Assembly (NCBI GenBank): GCA_041725955.1
Contig: JBGRQE010000019.1
Coordinates: 1 to 48,657, forward strand
Reading direction: 5' to 3'
Source of the DNA: JBGRPZ01 sp041725955
GTDB taxonomy: Bacteria > Bacteroidota > Bacteroidia > Bacteroidales > JBGRPZ01
DNA: 48,657 nucleotides
The position numbers and the translations under genes were made by a program. Below the pieces are notes generated by a model that saw only the letters and a program-made list of their open reading frames with translations, had not been told where the DNA came from and did not search any database. Below are positions 1 through 9,671 of this stretch, piece by piece (positions within the stretch are counted from its first letter, which is position 1; every line of letters starts with the position of its first letter).

Positions 1-1
1 T

Positions 2-403
2 GTATTTATTAAGCATGAGATATGGACAGACTGTCAGTTTACTAATACTAAGCCAAGTAAAGATCTTTTACCTAAAAGGAATAATTCTGGAGCAATTGTA
101 CTAGCTTTCAGATATAAAAACTGGGAAGATTATTACAATAATCAACAAAATAATAGCAATATTACAGAGAAAAAGCAAATTGCTACCATTGTTGCAATAA
201 CGAATGGATGGATAGAAAGTAATGAATGTCCTGAACAAAGAAGACTATTGTTTAGTGCAAAAAATTATTATTTAGCTGTAGACACACAACACTCTACATT
301 TGAAGTATACAACTCTCCTAACTCTCACTTAGGTGAAATCTTTTTTAATGATAGTATAATTAACACTGATAAGAAAGATAAAACCAGAAAGATTTGCAAT
401 TAA
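2..403 (+). CDS. C-terminal part of an unrecognised protein (5' end outside window)
   Basis: The frame is open from the first bases of the window to a TAA at 401-403, giving about 133 residues with ordinary coding character and no internal stop. The visible sequence is rich in Asn, Lys and Tyr, has no membrane segment and no motif that I recognise. It ends with a lysine-rich tail. It lies 12 nt upstream of the broken hsdR on the same strand, so it may belong to the same restriction-associated operon, but it does not look like HsdS (specificity subunit) or HsdM. Its start and full length lie left of the window. Coding status is fairly secure; function is unknown. Confidence 0.6.
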   Translation, partial: VFIKHEIWTDCQFTNTKPSKDLLPKRNNSGAIVLAFRYKNWEDYYNNQQNNSNITEKKQIATIVAITNGWIESNECPEQRRLLFSAKNYYLAVDTQHSTFEVYNSPNSHLGEIFFNDSIINTDKKDKTRKICN

Positions 404-415
404 AACATATATTTA

Positions 416-3400
416 ATGCCAAGCATAACCAACGAACAGGCCTTAGAAGCATCGATACAAAAAGCTCTTTGTGGAACTTGTGTGGAGGAAACAAGTTCTG
501 ATAATGAAAATATAATCAGTGAGGCAGGCACCACTTACCAAAGAAGTCAGGATTACTATATAGGGCAACCCGGCGACTTCGACAGTAAGTATGCACTCGA
601 TCTGGAACACTTCTGGAAGTTCCTTGAGGATACTCAGGGGGAGGAACTACAGAAATTACAACGCTACAGCGACTGGAAACTTAAGATACTGGAACGCTTC
701 GACCGAATGATAAGGAAATACGGAGTGCTCCACCTGCTCAAGAAAGGACTTGAGGTGGAAGACTCCAACTTAATTCTGTTCTATGAAAGTCCTCTGGCCA
801 GCAGTTCCGAAAAGGTAAAGACCAACTTCCGAAAGAATCGCTTTTCCGTTACCCGACAACTGCCATACAATGTCGACAATCCACGCGAAGAGATAGACAT
901 GGGGGTGTTTATTAATGGTATACCCATTATCACTATGGAGCTTAAGAACCAGTGGACCGGTCAAAACGCAAGAATTCATGCACAAAATCAATACCGTAAG
1001 AATAGGGATTACCGTCAACCTTTGCTCAACTTCGCTCGTTGTATTGTTCACTTTGCCGTCGATACTGACGAAGTATATATGACTACCAGACTGGCAGGTA
1101 AAAGCACCTTCTTTCTTCCTTTCAATAAAGGAAACAACAATGGGAAAGGCAATCCACCCTGCCCCTTCGGCCATAAAACCGATTATCTTTGGAATGAAGT
1201 ACTACGCAAAGAAAGTCTGGCCAATATCATTCAACACTTTGTTCTGTTGGATGGAAAATCAAAAGATAAGCTAAACTCCCGCACGCTGTTCTTCCCTCGT
1301 TTCCATCAGATGGATGTTGTGAGAATGATCGTAAAGCATTGCGCACAAAACGGAGTTGGACATAAATACCTGATACAACACTCAGCAGGTTCAGGTAAAT
1401 CAAACTCTATCACATGGGCAGCATATCAGTTAATAGAAACTTATCCCGAATCTGAAAGTGTATACAAAAGCAGAGGCATTGACCGCAATCTGTTCGACTC
1501 TGTTATCGTCGTTACTGACCGTCGTTTATTGGATAAGCAAATCAGAGATAATATCAAAGGTATTTGAGTACGAAAGAATATAATTGCCCCTGCCTATAGC
1601 TCAAGTGATCTGAAAATAGCTTTGGAAGGCGGAAAGAAAATCATTATCACCACCATTCAGAAGTTCCCCTTTATCATTGATGGCATCTCAGACTTAAGCG
1701 AAAAACGTTTTGCTGTAATTATCGATGAAGCCCACAGTTCACAGTCCGGTTCTGCTCATGATAATATGAACCGCGCCATGGGGCAAGCTGAATCGGAAAG
1801 CGAAATGGATACTCAGGACAAGATCCTTCATGCCATGAAAAGCCGTAAAATGCGGGGCAATGCTTCATATATGGCATTTACTGCCACACCAAAAAACACC
1901 ACTCTCGAAAAGTTCGGTGTGCAACATAAAGATGGCAGCTTCCACCCTTTTCACCTCTATTCTATGAAGCAGGCCATTGAGGAAGGTTTTATTTTGGATG
2001 TTCTGGCCAACTATACCACCTATAAGAGCTACTATGAGATACAAAAGTCCATAGAAGACAACCCTGAGTTTGATATAAAGAAAGCTCAAAAGAAACTTAA
2101 GTCATATGTAGAGCAAAACCAACAAACCATTGACACCAAAGCCGAAATTATGCTTGACCACTTTATGTCAAAGGTCTTCAAACCAAAAAAGCTAAAGGGA
2201 AAAGCAAAAGGAATGGTAGTTACGCAAAGTATAAAATCTGCAATACGATACTATAAGGCTCTCAGCAGGCTTCTGGATAAAAAAGGTAACCCATTTAAGA
2301 TACTTGTTGCCTTTTCAGGAAGCAAGATTGTTGATGGAATTGAGTATACAGAAAGTGAAATCAATGGCTTTGCCGAAAAAGACACCAGAGACAAGTTTGA
2401 CCAGGATGAATACAGAATACTTGTTGTAGCTAATAAGTACCTCACCGGATTTGATCAGCCAAAGCTATGTACAATGTATGTTGACAAGAAACTGCAATCG
2501 GTATTGGCTGTACAAGCACTTTCACGCCTCAATCGCTCCGCACCCAAACTGGATAAGAGAACAGAAGATATATTTGTGCTCGACTTCTTCAATAAAAGCA
2601 ATGAAATCAAAGAAGCTTTTGACCCTTTCTACACCTCAACATCCCTGAATGAAGCAACTGATATTAGTGTGCTTAGTGAACTTAAAATCTTTCTGGATGA
2701 GGAAGGTGTTTATGAATGGAAGGAAGTAAAGGAATTCAATACAAAGTTCTTCAACTCAGCAGAAGCACTTGAACTCAGTCCAATCATTGATACCGCAGCA
2801 GAACGATTCAATCATGAATTGGAGCTGGAAGATGATGAAAAAGCAGACTTTAAAATTAAAGCCAAGCAGTTTATAAAGATATACAGACAAGTTGCCTGTA
2901 TCATCCCATTCGATCGCATTGAATGGGAAAAGCTTTTCTGGTTTTTGAAGTTCCTGATACCAAAACTTATCATAAATGACTATGATAAGGACATTTATGA
3001 TAGTCTGCTGAATTCTGTTGACCTTTCTACTTATGGTATCGAAAGAACCAAGCTCAATGAAAGTATTCAACTCGATGAAACCAATACAGAACTCGATCCA
3101 CAGAACCCAAACCCAAGAGGTGCACACAATGGTGAAGAGGAAAAAGACTTTCTTGAAGAGATCATCAAAACATTCAACGAAAGATGGTTTAACGGTTGGG
3201 ATCTCACACCTGAAGACCAACGCACAAAGTTTTTAGAACTCCAAAATAATATAAAATCACATCCTGATTTCGTCACAAAGGTTGTTGATAATCCTGATTC
3301 ACAAACCAGCGACCTTGCCTTTCTACAGATAATGAATGACGTAATATCAGAGAAACGTAAAAAGGAAATAGACTTCTATAAGTTGTTTATTACTGATAAG

Positions 3401-3454
3401 GCTTTCTCTCAAGCCCTATATAACACCTTGAAAAGGCTAATTAACAGATCTTAA
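416..3454 (+). pseudogene. hsdR: Type I restriction endonuclease R subunit, interrupted by an in-frame TGA
   Basis: The R subunit would cut DNA and translocate it as part of a type I restriction complex. Motifs appear in family order: the PD-(D/E)xK nuclease (EIDMGVF followed by TMELKNQ, around residues 159-178), Walker A (SAGSGKS, about 323), TDRRLLDKQ (motif Ia), the DEAH box (IIDEAHSSQ, about 435), FTATP (motif III) and QALSRLNRS (motif VI, about 700). The length of about 1,012 codons is normal. The reading frame is broken by TGA at 1565-1567, between motifs Ia and II, and the same frame then stays open to 3454. Reading 1563-1577 one base shifted gives Phe-Glu-Tyr-Glu-Arg, which fits the usual family sequence there, so two compensating one-base indels are likely rather than a point nonsense mutation. 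No intact hsdM or hsdS is visible. As read, the gene should be non-functional unless this is an assembly error. Confidence 0.85.
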
Positions 3455-3478
3455 TAAAGATATAGCTCTTAACACAAA

Positions 3479-3514
3479 AAAGGATCCGAAAAAAATTCGA
3501 ATCCTTTAGTTTTA
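3479..3514 (+). terminator. Rho-independent terminator after hsdR
   Basis: A nearly perfect inverted repeat (AAAGGATCCGAA against TTCGAATCCTTT, one mismatch, A-rich loop) is followed by TAGTTTTATC, 25 nt beyond the hsdR stop codon. Confidence 0.7.
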
Positions 3515-3539
3515 TCTTAACAAAAATAGAAGATCACCT

Positions 3540-4256
3540 CTAAGAAAGACTATCCAGCATATTATATATATCATAATGATCTTCACTTCTTTTAGTTAGA
3601 TTAGAAACTTGATTAGCTTTACCAAAAAATCTAGATATTATTTGACAAAGCTCTTGACATTTTTTCTATAATCTTATTTATTTTGCACCGACTGTGTCAA
3701 TCTCTAATTCCACTATTTAATTCTTTGACCAGATATTTGGGCTCCCCTGAATTAATTTTTTCAAAAACAGCAAGACATTGGATTTCGTTCTCATTAAACC
3801 TTTCTATTCCTTTATCGTATGCTACATCATCAAAACTAGTTTCTAAAAAACATCAGCGACAAAAACTATTCCCATAATTGATGAGAGTAGTATGACCAAA
3901 GATACAACTCCAATTTTTATCGCTTTCCATCCACTGTGAAATTTACCTCCAGATTCCTTATGCTCTTTCAGCCAACCTCCTTGAGTTTTTTCAAATATAA
4001 AGTGAATCATTAGTGTATAAAATGCAGGAATTAAAGCACCAGGAATCTTATCTTTTATATCATCCGGGATAAAAAAAACTCCTACAAATATTAATACAGT
4101 AGAAATGAGACCTATAAAAAATGCTTTTCTCCCCTTCTCTTCTTGAGAAAAGGCTTCATAATTCTTTTTAAATAAGTAACCAGCTGCCAAAGGTCCCCCC
4201 AAAAAAGTTGCGATTGAAATCGCTTCATTCGAATATAGTATTTTATTCTCTTCCAT
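3540..4256 (-). pseudogene. Decayed membrane protein gene with a frameshift and an in-frame stop
   Basis: The first 137 residues (4256 down to 3843) form an open frame beginning MEENKILYSN. It contains three or so hydrophobic segments (around residues 14-27, 45-64 and 113-135), so the product was a small inner-membrane protein. The frame ends at a TAG next to a run of six A on the plus strand (3845-3850). Shifting frame at that run continues sensible coding (LETSFDDVAYDKGIERFNEN and onward) to a TGA at 3697-3699, and past it the same frame continues (KIIEKCQELCQIISRFFGKA) to a TAG at 3540-3542. The original protein was therefore about 238 residues. I do not recognise the family. A shorter functional 137-residue protein remains possible. 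Confidence 0.6.
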
Positions 4257-4283
4257 ATTTTTATTGAAGTAGTTTAACTGTTT

Positions 4284-4516
4284 TCATTTTGAATTGAATC
4301 CTCTCACTTGTTTATGCTCTTTAGTCTTTTCAATAAAGTTTTTCTGGCGTTTATCAAATTCCTCAGATCTTTTGCGTGCACTCTCAACATACGATTCTTA
4401 TCCTTTTAAAGACTCTGAAAATCGTTGATAATTATTCAAAACAGACTTACACTATTTTAACTGATGCATGATATGATTATCGGTCTGTATGATTTGCCCT
4501 CTTATTATCGTGTATG
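4284..4516 (-). pseudogene. Remnant of an unrecognised gene with two in-frame stops
   Basis: Read on the minus strand, this stretch has a long frame ending at TGA (4284-4286). Its C-terminal peptide is charged and helical, with the segment ESYVESARKRSEEFDKRQKN near the end. The frame is interrupted by a TAA and a TAG, and a possible continuation upstream (KKYIHDNKRANHTD) sits in a neighbouring frame. Amino-acid composition is coding-like, unlike random AT-rich DNA, but no family is recognisable. It lies next to two other broken genes. Both boundaries are approximate. Confidence 0.4.
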
Positions 4517-4674
4517 TACTTTTTTAAAACACCAAATGTAATTATATATTTCTTCCCTTGAAGAAGACAATTCTGATTTATATAGCGAACAAATAAAAGA
4601 ATTCACAAGACTTTGCCACCGAAAAATAACCATAAATATGTAAATCTTATAGCACTTAATTCATCTCTTGCACA

Positions 4675-4695
4675 TATGGCATATTTATTGCCATA
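4675..4695. promoter_or_regulatory. Candidate operator: 7-bp inverted repeat upstream of the HMA-AraC regulator
   Basis: TATGGCA and TGCCATA are separated by 7 nt, ending 27 nt before the regulator start codon. The position suggests autoregulation by the metal-sensing AraC protein or another factor. No clear TAnnTTTG box was found beside it. Confidence 0.4.
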
Positions 4696-4722
4696 AACTT
4701 AATAATAATAAAATTATTAAAG

Positions 4723-5301
4723 ATGAATCAAACAGATCTTTATATAAAAAACATGGTTTGTCCTCGTTGCATAAAGGTGATCAAAGATGAGTTTGACAAG
4801 ATTAATATTCCCATCCACCATATTGAATTGGGTAAACTATCCACTCCTGTTACATTAAATAAAGAGCAAAAACAATCTATAAAAGAAATTTTGGAAATAA
4901 ATGGCTTTGAGCTAATCGAAGACAAAAAAGACAAACTGGTAGACACTATCAAAACTTTAATTATAGACAAAATTCACCATAACAATTACAATTCCAATTC
5001 CAAAAACATTAATAATTCAGACTATATAGCTAGTGAAATAGGCTATGACTACTCTTATCTAAGCAATTTGTTTTCAGCTGAAGAAGGAATAACTATTGAA
5101 AAGTATATAATTAATCAGAAAATTGAAAAGGCCAAAGAATTATTGCTATACAATGAACTTACACTAAACGAAATTTCGGATAAACTTGAATATAGTAGTG
5201 TTCAGCATCTATCCAATCAATTTAAAAAAGTCACAGGACTTACACCCTCTCAATTTAAAAAGCAAAAAGAAAATAGTAGAAAACCTTTAGATCAAGTTTA
5301 A
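4723..5301 (+). CDS. Metal-responsive regulator: HMA-like domain fused to AraC-type HTH
   Basis: Residues 1-70 resemble a heavy-metal-associated (HMA) ferredoxin-like domain with a Met-x-Cys-Pro-Arg-Cys metal-binding site (Cys13, Cys16). Residues about 80-185 form an AraC/XylS double HTH: YDYSYLSNLFSAEEGITIEKYI is the first helix-turn-helix region, and LTLNEISDKLEYSSVQHLSNQFKKVTGLTPSQFK is the well-conserved second. This fusion is common in Bacteroidota next to CusA-type pumps. It probably senses Cu(I) or Ag(I) in the cytoplasm through the two Cys and controls the efflux operon that follows (5412-12507). The length of 192 residues is typical for the fusion. The metal specificity is inferred from neighbours, not seen in the sequence. 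Confidence 0.85.
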   Translation: MNQTDLYIKNMVCPRCIKVIKDEFDKINIPIHHIELGKLSTPVTLNKEQKQSIKEILEINGFELIEDKKDKLVDTIKTLIIDKIHHNNYNSNSKNINNSDYIASEIGYDYSYLSNLFSAEEGITIEKYIINQKIEKAKELLLYNELTLNEISDKLEYSSVQHLSNQFKKVTGLTPSQFKKQKENSRKPLDQV

Positions 5302-5411
5302 AACCTTAATCATCAGCTATAGTTCAATACAAAAATCATATAACTCATTTCCAAAATTGTATAAAATAAACTTAGCATTTTGATCATTTATTTAAACACA
5401 ATCAAAATAAA

Positions 5412-5789
5412 ATGATAAAAATAGCAAGCCATATTATTCTTTCTCTTATGTTGCTCGTTTCAACTATAGGAATTGCTATTTCAAAACATTATTGCAATGA
5501 CAATCTAATATCTACTGCAGTTTACAGTAATGCAGACGCTTGCTGTGCTTCTGACAAATGTTGTGAACATAAAACCGAATTTAATCAAATAGATACAGAT
5601 TATTCAGCATCACCATCCATCCATATTCCTGAGTCGGCCCATTTTATACTATCGCTATTTTCTCTAACTATCATGAATTTATATGATACAGAAAATACAT
5701 GGCTCAGTAAATTTGTTTTCACAGAACATCCTCCCCCCATAGCTAATAATCAAACTCTATTGGCTATAAAGCAAATATACCTTTTATGA
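5412..5789 (+). CDS. HYC_CC_PP family protein, exported, linked to metal efflux
   Basis: This 125-residue protein starts with a hydrophobic segment (residues 7-24) that acts as a signal peptide or anchor. It has the three motifs that name the family: HYC at 26-28, Cys-Cys pairs at 44-45 and 50-51, and a Pro-Pro-Pro run at 107-109 (EHPPPIAN). A second hydrophobic stretch lies around 77-92. The paired cysteines suggest binding of a soft metal such as copper in the periplasm, but the family's biochemical role is not established. It is the first structural gene downstream of the HMA-AraC regulator and 87 nt upstream of the CusA-like pump, and such proteins are regularly found there in Bacteroidota. 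Confidence 0.8.
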   Translation: MIKIASHIILSLMLLVSTIGIAISKHYCNDNLISTAVYSNADACCASDKCCEHKTEFNQIDTDYSASPSIHIPESAHFILSLFSLTIMNLYDTENTWLSKFVFTEHPPPIANNQTLLAIKQIYLL

Positions 5790-5798
5790 TATATGTGA

Positions 5799-5853
5799 AT
5801 TTGTAAAATCTTAATCCTATGGATTTCTTCATCCATTTTCAAAATTTACAAAT
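5799..5853 (+). other. Nested hairpin in the leader between the HYC protein and cusA
   Basis: An outer 9-bp inverted repeat (ATTTGTAAA / TTTACAAAT) encloses an inner 6-bp one (ATGGAT / ATCCAT, loop 6 nt). It begins 10 nt after the upstream stop codon and ends 24 nt before the pump start codon. It could be a processing, attenuation or stability element. There is no U-tract, so it is not a standard terminator. Confidence 0.35.
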
Positions 5854-5876
5854 CATAATATTTAAGAGGAATACGT

Positions 5877-8800
5877 ATGCTAAATAACATAATAAGGTTC
5901 TTTCTCGAAAACAAACTAATTACATTTATTGTACTTGTCATCTTTATTGGATGGGGAATTATAAATGCCCCTTTTGGATGGGATACTGGTATTCTGCCTA
6001 AAGATCCTGTACCTGTTGACGCCATTCCTGATATAGGAGAAAATCAACAGATTGTATATACCGAATGGCCAGGGCGTTCACCCCAAGACATTGAAGATCA
6101 AATCTCATATCCACTAACAACATCATTGTTGGGTATTCCCGGAGTAAAAACCATTAGAAGTAATTCTATATTTGGACTGTCAAGTATTTATATAATCTTC
6201 GATGAAGACATTGATTTTTATTGGAGTAGAACTCGTATTCTCGAAAAGCTAAACTCCTTACCTGCCGGGATTCTGCCTAAAGATGTCATACCTGCATTAG
6301 GACCCGATGCAACTGCACTAGGGCAAGTGTATTGGTATACTCTTGAAGGTCGTGACAAAAACGGAAATCCTTCGGGAGGTTGGGATCCTCATGAATTAAG
6401 AACCATTCAGGATTTTTATGTCCGATATTCATTGAGCTCTACTAAAGGTGTAGCAGAAGTAGCTTCCATTGGAGGTTTTATAAAAGAATATCAGGTTGAT
6501 ATTGACCCGAATGCAATGAAGGCATACAACGTTAATATTAGCCAGATCATGGCAGCTATTAAAAACAGCAACCTAGATATAGGAGCACGAACAATCGAAT
6601 TCAATAGAGTAGAATATTTAGTAAGAGCCCTTGGGTATATAAAAAGCCTTGAAGATCTTGAAAAAAGCGTAATTACAGTTCGCAATAATGTTCCCATACG
6701 TATAAAAGATGTAGCAAAAGTAAACTTCGGCCCCTCTACACGCCGAGGTGGATTAGACAAAGGTGGTGCAGAAGCTGTAGGAGGTGTAGTTATTGCACGT
6801 TATGGAGCTAATCCTTTGCAAACCATAGAAAACTTAAAAACAAAAATCAATGAAATAGAAGCAGGTCTACCATCAAGAACACTTGATAATGGCTCTGTTT
6901 CAAAAGTCACTATCGTACCATTTTACGATAGAACAAGCCTGATCAAAGAAACTCTGGGAACTCTTGAAGAAGCCATCTCTTTAGAGTTATTAATCAGCTT
7001 TTTAGTTATAATTGTATTGGTATTAAACTTAAGAGCTTCATTTCTAATCTCCAGTTTACTGCCTATCGGAGTATTAATTACTTTTATTACAATGCGCCGA
7101 TTTGGAGTTGATGCAAATATTGTTGCGCTTTCAGGAATCGCAATATCTATTGGAGTCATGGTGGATGTAGGAGTTGTATTCACTGAAAATATAATCCGCC
7201 ATATTAGACTAGCAGAAAATATTGGAGCAAGAGGAAAAAAACTATTGAATATCATCTACAAAGCAACAACCGAAGTAGCAGGAGCTGTAATTACTGCAAT
7301 TGCCACAACTATTGTAAGTTTTCTTCCTGTTTTTGCAATGCAGGATGCCGAAGGAAAACTATTCCGACCTCTGGCTTTTACAAAAACATTTACTATGCTT
7401 GCTGCTTTAATTATAGGCCTTATAATTATTCCAACACTTGCAAATCTAATTTTCTCAGTCCGCTTTGATAAAACCAAATACAGAAAAACACTAAGTGGAA
7501 TCCTTGCTATTTTCGGGATAATTATAGCAATTGCAAGTGGTTACTATATAGCTTTAGTTTTAACTGCTTTTGGATTAAATTCATTTTTTGCAGAAAGATG
7601 GTCAAAAGAAAGAAGAAACTGGACAAACCATATTAATATAATTATTGCTGGAATTACCATTATTTTCTTTCTTACACGAATATGGCTACCATTAGGAGCT
7701 CAAAATAGTTTATTTGCCAACTATTTATTTGTGATAATTGTAGTGGCCATTTTCTTGGGAGGACTTTCTTTGGTTGTTATCTTTTATCCGAAAATATTGA
7801 ATTGGGCGCTACAGAATAAATGGAAATTCTTAATAGCCCCAATCATTGTTGTCTTTTTTGGAATCACCACTTGGCAAGGTTTTGATAATATCTTCGGTTT
7901 TTTACCAAAATTTGTAAAAGACACCAAAACCTATATCAGTTTATCAAAACAAATACCTGGCATAGGTAAAGAATTTATGCCATCACTCGATGAAGGTTCT
8001 TTTTTATTAATGCCCACAACCATGCCCCACTCTGGAATAGAAGAAAACCTAGAGACTATTCGGATATTAGATAAAAAAGTAAATGCCATTCCCGAAGTAG
8101 AAAGTGTTGTAGGGAAATGGGGACGAGTAAACTCTGCCTTAGATCCTGCCCCAACATCAATGTATGAGAATATAATAAATTATAAATCTGAATATATTTT
8201 AAATGATAAAGGCCATAGAATCCGATTTAAAGTCAATAAGAACAATGCTTATATTTTGACAGACGGATCAACTTATAATTCAAAAAAAGAAGGATTCAAA
8301 CTCATAGAAAAGAAGGATTTAATTGAAGATAATAATGGTGAATATTTCAGACAATGGAGAGATCAAATTCAATCGCCCAATGATATATGGAATGAAATAA
8401 TAGCACAATCTGCTATTCCAGGGCTTACCTCAGCACCCAAACTACAACCAATTTCTACTCGATTGGTTATGCTTCAAACAGGAATGCGTGCCCCTATGGG
8501 AATAAAGGTTTATGGCCCCGATTTAGAAACTATCGAAAAGACAGGTCTTGAAATAGAAAAGCAGCTAAAAAATGTTGAAGGAATTGAAGCAATGTCTGTT
8601 TTTGCCGATCGTGTAGTTGGCAAACCATATCTGGAAATGGAAATCAATCGTGATGCAATAGCCCGTTATGGCATAAGTGTCGAAGATCTTCAATCGAACA
8701 TAAGTAGTGCTATTGGAGGAATGCAACTAACAACAACTATTGAAGGAAGAGAACGTTTCCCTGTGCGATTAAGGTATGCACGTGAATTTCGGGATAATCC

Positions 8801-9671
8801 GGAAGCATTAAAAAAGATTCTTATTCCTGCTATGAATGGTTCTCAAATTCATTTAGGCGAACTGATCAATCTAAAATACAGAAGAGGACCACAATTAATA
8901 AAAAGTGAAAACACTTTTCTTGTAGGCTATGTCATTTTTGATAAAAAAGATGGATATGCAGAAATTAATGTAGTTAATAATGCTCAAAAACATCTAAAAG
9001 AAAAAATCGAATCTGGCAACCTTATTATACCTACTGGAGTACACTATACATTTACAGGAAATTATGAAAATCAAATCAGAGCAAGTAATCGGTTAATGAT
9101 AGTTATTCCTATTTCATTAATAATAATTTTTCTGATTCTCTATTTTCAGTTTCGTTCTGTTATATCCACCTCATTAATCTTTAGCAGTATTATTGTTGCC
9201 TTTTCTGGTGGTTTTATTATGCTTTGGTTATATGCTCAGCCATGGTTTATGAATGGAACAATTGGAGGGATTCATCTTCAAAATCTTTTCCAGATAAGAA
9301 CAATTAATCTAAGTGTTGCTGTATGGGTTGGATTTATTGCTCTATTTGGTGTAGCCACCGATGATGGAGTACTTATCAGTACATATATAAAACAATTGCA
9401 AAAACAAAATAAACCTAAAAATATAAAAGAAGTAAGAGCTACTGTTCTTCAAGCTGGTTCAAAAAGAGTACGTCCAGCAATAATGACTACAGCAACCACG
9501 ATTATAGCACTGCTTCCTGTCCTTACTTCTACAGGAAAAGGTTCTGATATAATGGTTCCTATGGCTATTCCTTTATTTGGGGGAATGATTATTGAAGTAC
9601 TCACTATGTTTATTGTTCCCGTGCTCTATTGCATGTGGCAAGAAAGAAAAATTAAAAAGCTTAAGTCATGA
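5877..9671 (+). CDS. cusA: CusA/CzcA-type heavy-metal efflux RND permease
   Basis: This is the inner-membrane proton-driven pump that moves monovalent metal ions (probably Cu(I)/Ag(I)) to the periplasmic adaptor and outer-membrane channel. Family features are the first TM helix with the following DAIPDIGENQQIVYTEWPGRSPQDIE, the TM4 block SGIAISIGVMVDVGVVFTENI with its acidic relay residues, SLDEGSFLLMP with nearby Met residues, TGMRAPMG, and GVATDDGVLIS in the C-terminal TM bundle. At 1,264 residues it is about 200 longer than E. coli CusA. The excess lies mainly in several additional hydrophobic segments between TM6 and the second porter domain (about residues 535-680) and in a charged insert near residues 765-840. 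An AGAGGA sequence precedes the ATG. The gene overlaps the next one by 4 nt (ATGA). The ion is inferred from the adaptor and regulator. Confidence 0.92.
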   Translation: MLNNIIRFFLENKLITFIVLVIFIGWGIINAPFGWDTGILPKDPVPVDAIPDIGENQQIVYTEWPGRSPQDIEDQISYPLTTSLLGIPGVKTIRSNSIFGLSSIYIIFDEDIDFYWSRTRILEKLNSLPAGILPKDVIPALGPDATALGQVYWYTLEGRDKNGNPSGGWDPHELRTIQDFYVRYSLSSTKGVAEVASIGGFIKEYQVDIDPNAMKAYNVNISQIMAAIKNSNLDIGARTIEFNRVEYLVRALGYIKSLEDLEKSVITVRNNVPIRIKDVAKVNFGPSTRRGGLDKGGAEAVGGVVIARYGANPLQTIENLKTKINEIEAGLPSRTLDNGSVSKVTIVPFYDRTSLIKETLGTLEEAISLELLISFLVIIVLVLNLRASFLISSLLPIGVLITFITMRRFGVDANIVALSGIAISIGVMVDVGVVFTENIIRHIRLAENIGARGKKLLNIIYKATTEVAGAVITAIATTIVSFLPVFAMQDAEGKLFRPLAFTKTFTMLAALIIGLIIIPTLANLIFSVRFDKTKYRKTLSGILAIFGIIIAIASGYYIALVLTAFGLNSFFAERWSKERRNWTNHINIIIAGITIIFFLTRIWLPLGAQNSLFANYLFVIIVVAIFLGGLSLVVIFYPKILNWALQNKWKFLIAPIIVVFFGITTWQGFDNIFGFLPKFVKDTKTYISLSKQIPGIGKEFMPSLDEGSFLLMPTTMPHSGIEENLETIRILDKKVNAIPEVESVVGKWGRVNSALDPAPTSMYENIINYKSEYILNDKGHRIRFKVNKNNAYILTDGSTYNSKKEGFKLIEKKDLIEDNNGEYFRQWRDQIQSPNDIWNEIIAQSAIPGLTSAPKLQPISTRLVMLQTGMRAPMGIKVYGPDLETIEKTGLEIEKQLKNVEGIEAMSVFADRVVGKPYLEMEINRDAIARYGISVEDLQSNISSAIGGMQLTTTIEGRERFPVRLRYAREFRDNPEALKKILIPAMNGSQIHLGELINLKYRRGPQLIKSENTFLVGYVIFDKKDGYAEINVVNNAQKHLKEKIESGNLIIPTGVHYTFTGNYENQIRASNRLMIVIPISLIIIFLILYFQFRSVISTSLIFSSIIVAFSGGFIMLWLYAQPWFMNGTIGGIHLQNLFQIRTINLSVAVWVGFIALFGVATDDGVLISTYIKQLQKQNKPKNIKEVRATVLQAGSKRVRPAIMTTATTIIALLPVLTSTGKGSDIMVPMAIPLFGGMIIEVLTMFIVPVLYCMWQERKIKKLKS

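Noticed and set aside
2..403. HsdS specificity subunit upstream of hsdR
   Set aside because: The visible 133 residues lack target-recognition or central conserved HsdS features; too little is present to name it.
770..1174. 134-codon minus-strand frame inside hsdR
   Set aside because: It lies opposite conserved nuclease-domain codons and has no family features; it is a shadow of hsdR.
1565..3699. TGA read as an amino acid (recoding), since both hsdR and the membrane-protein gene contain in-frame TGA
   Set aside because: Genuine genes in this window also end at TGA, no SECIS-like element or selenocysteine gene is seen, and the hsdR site is better explained by two indels.
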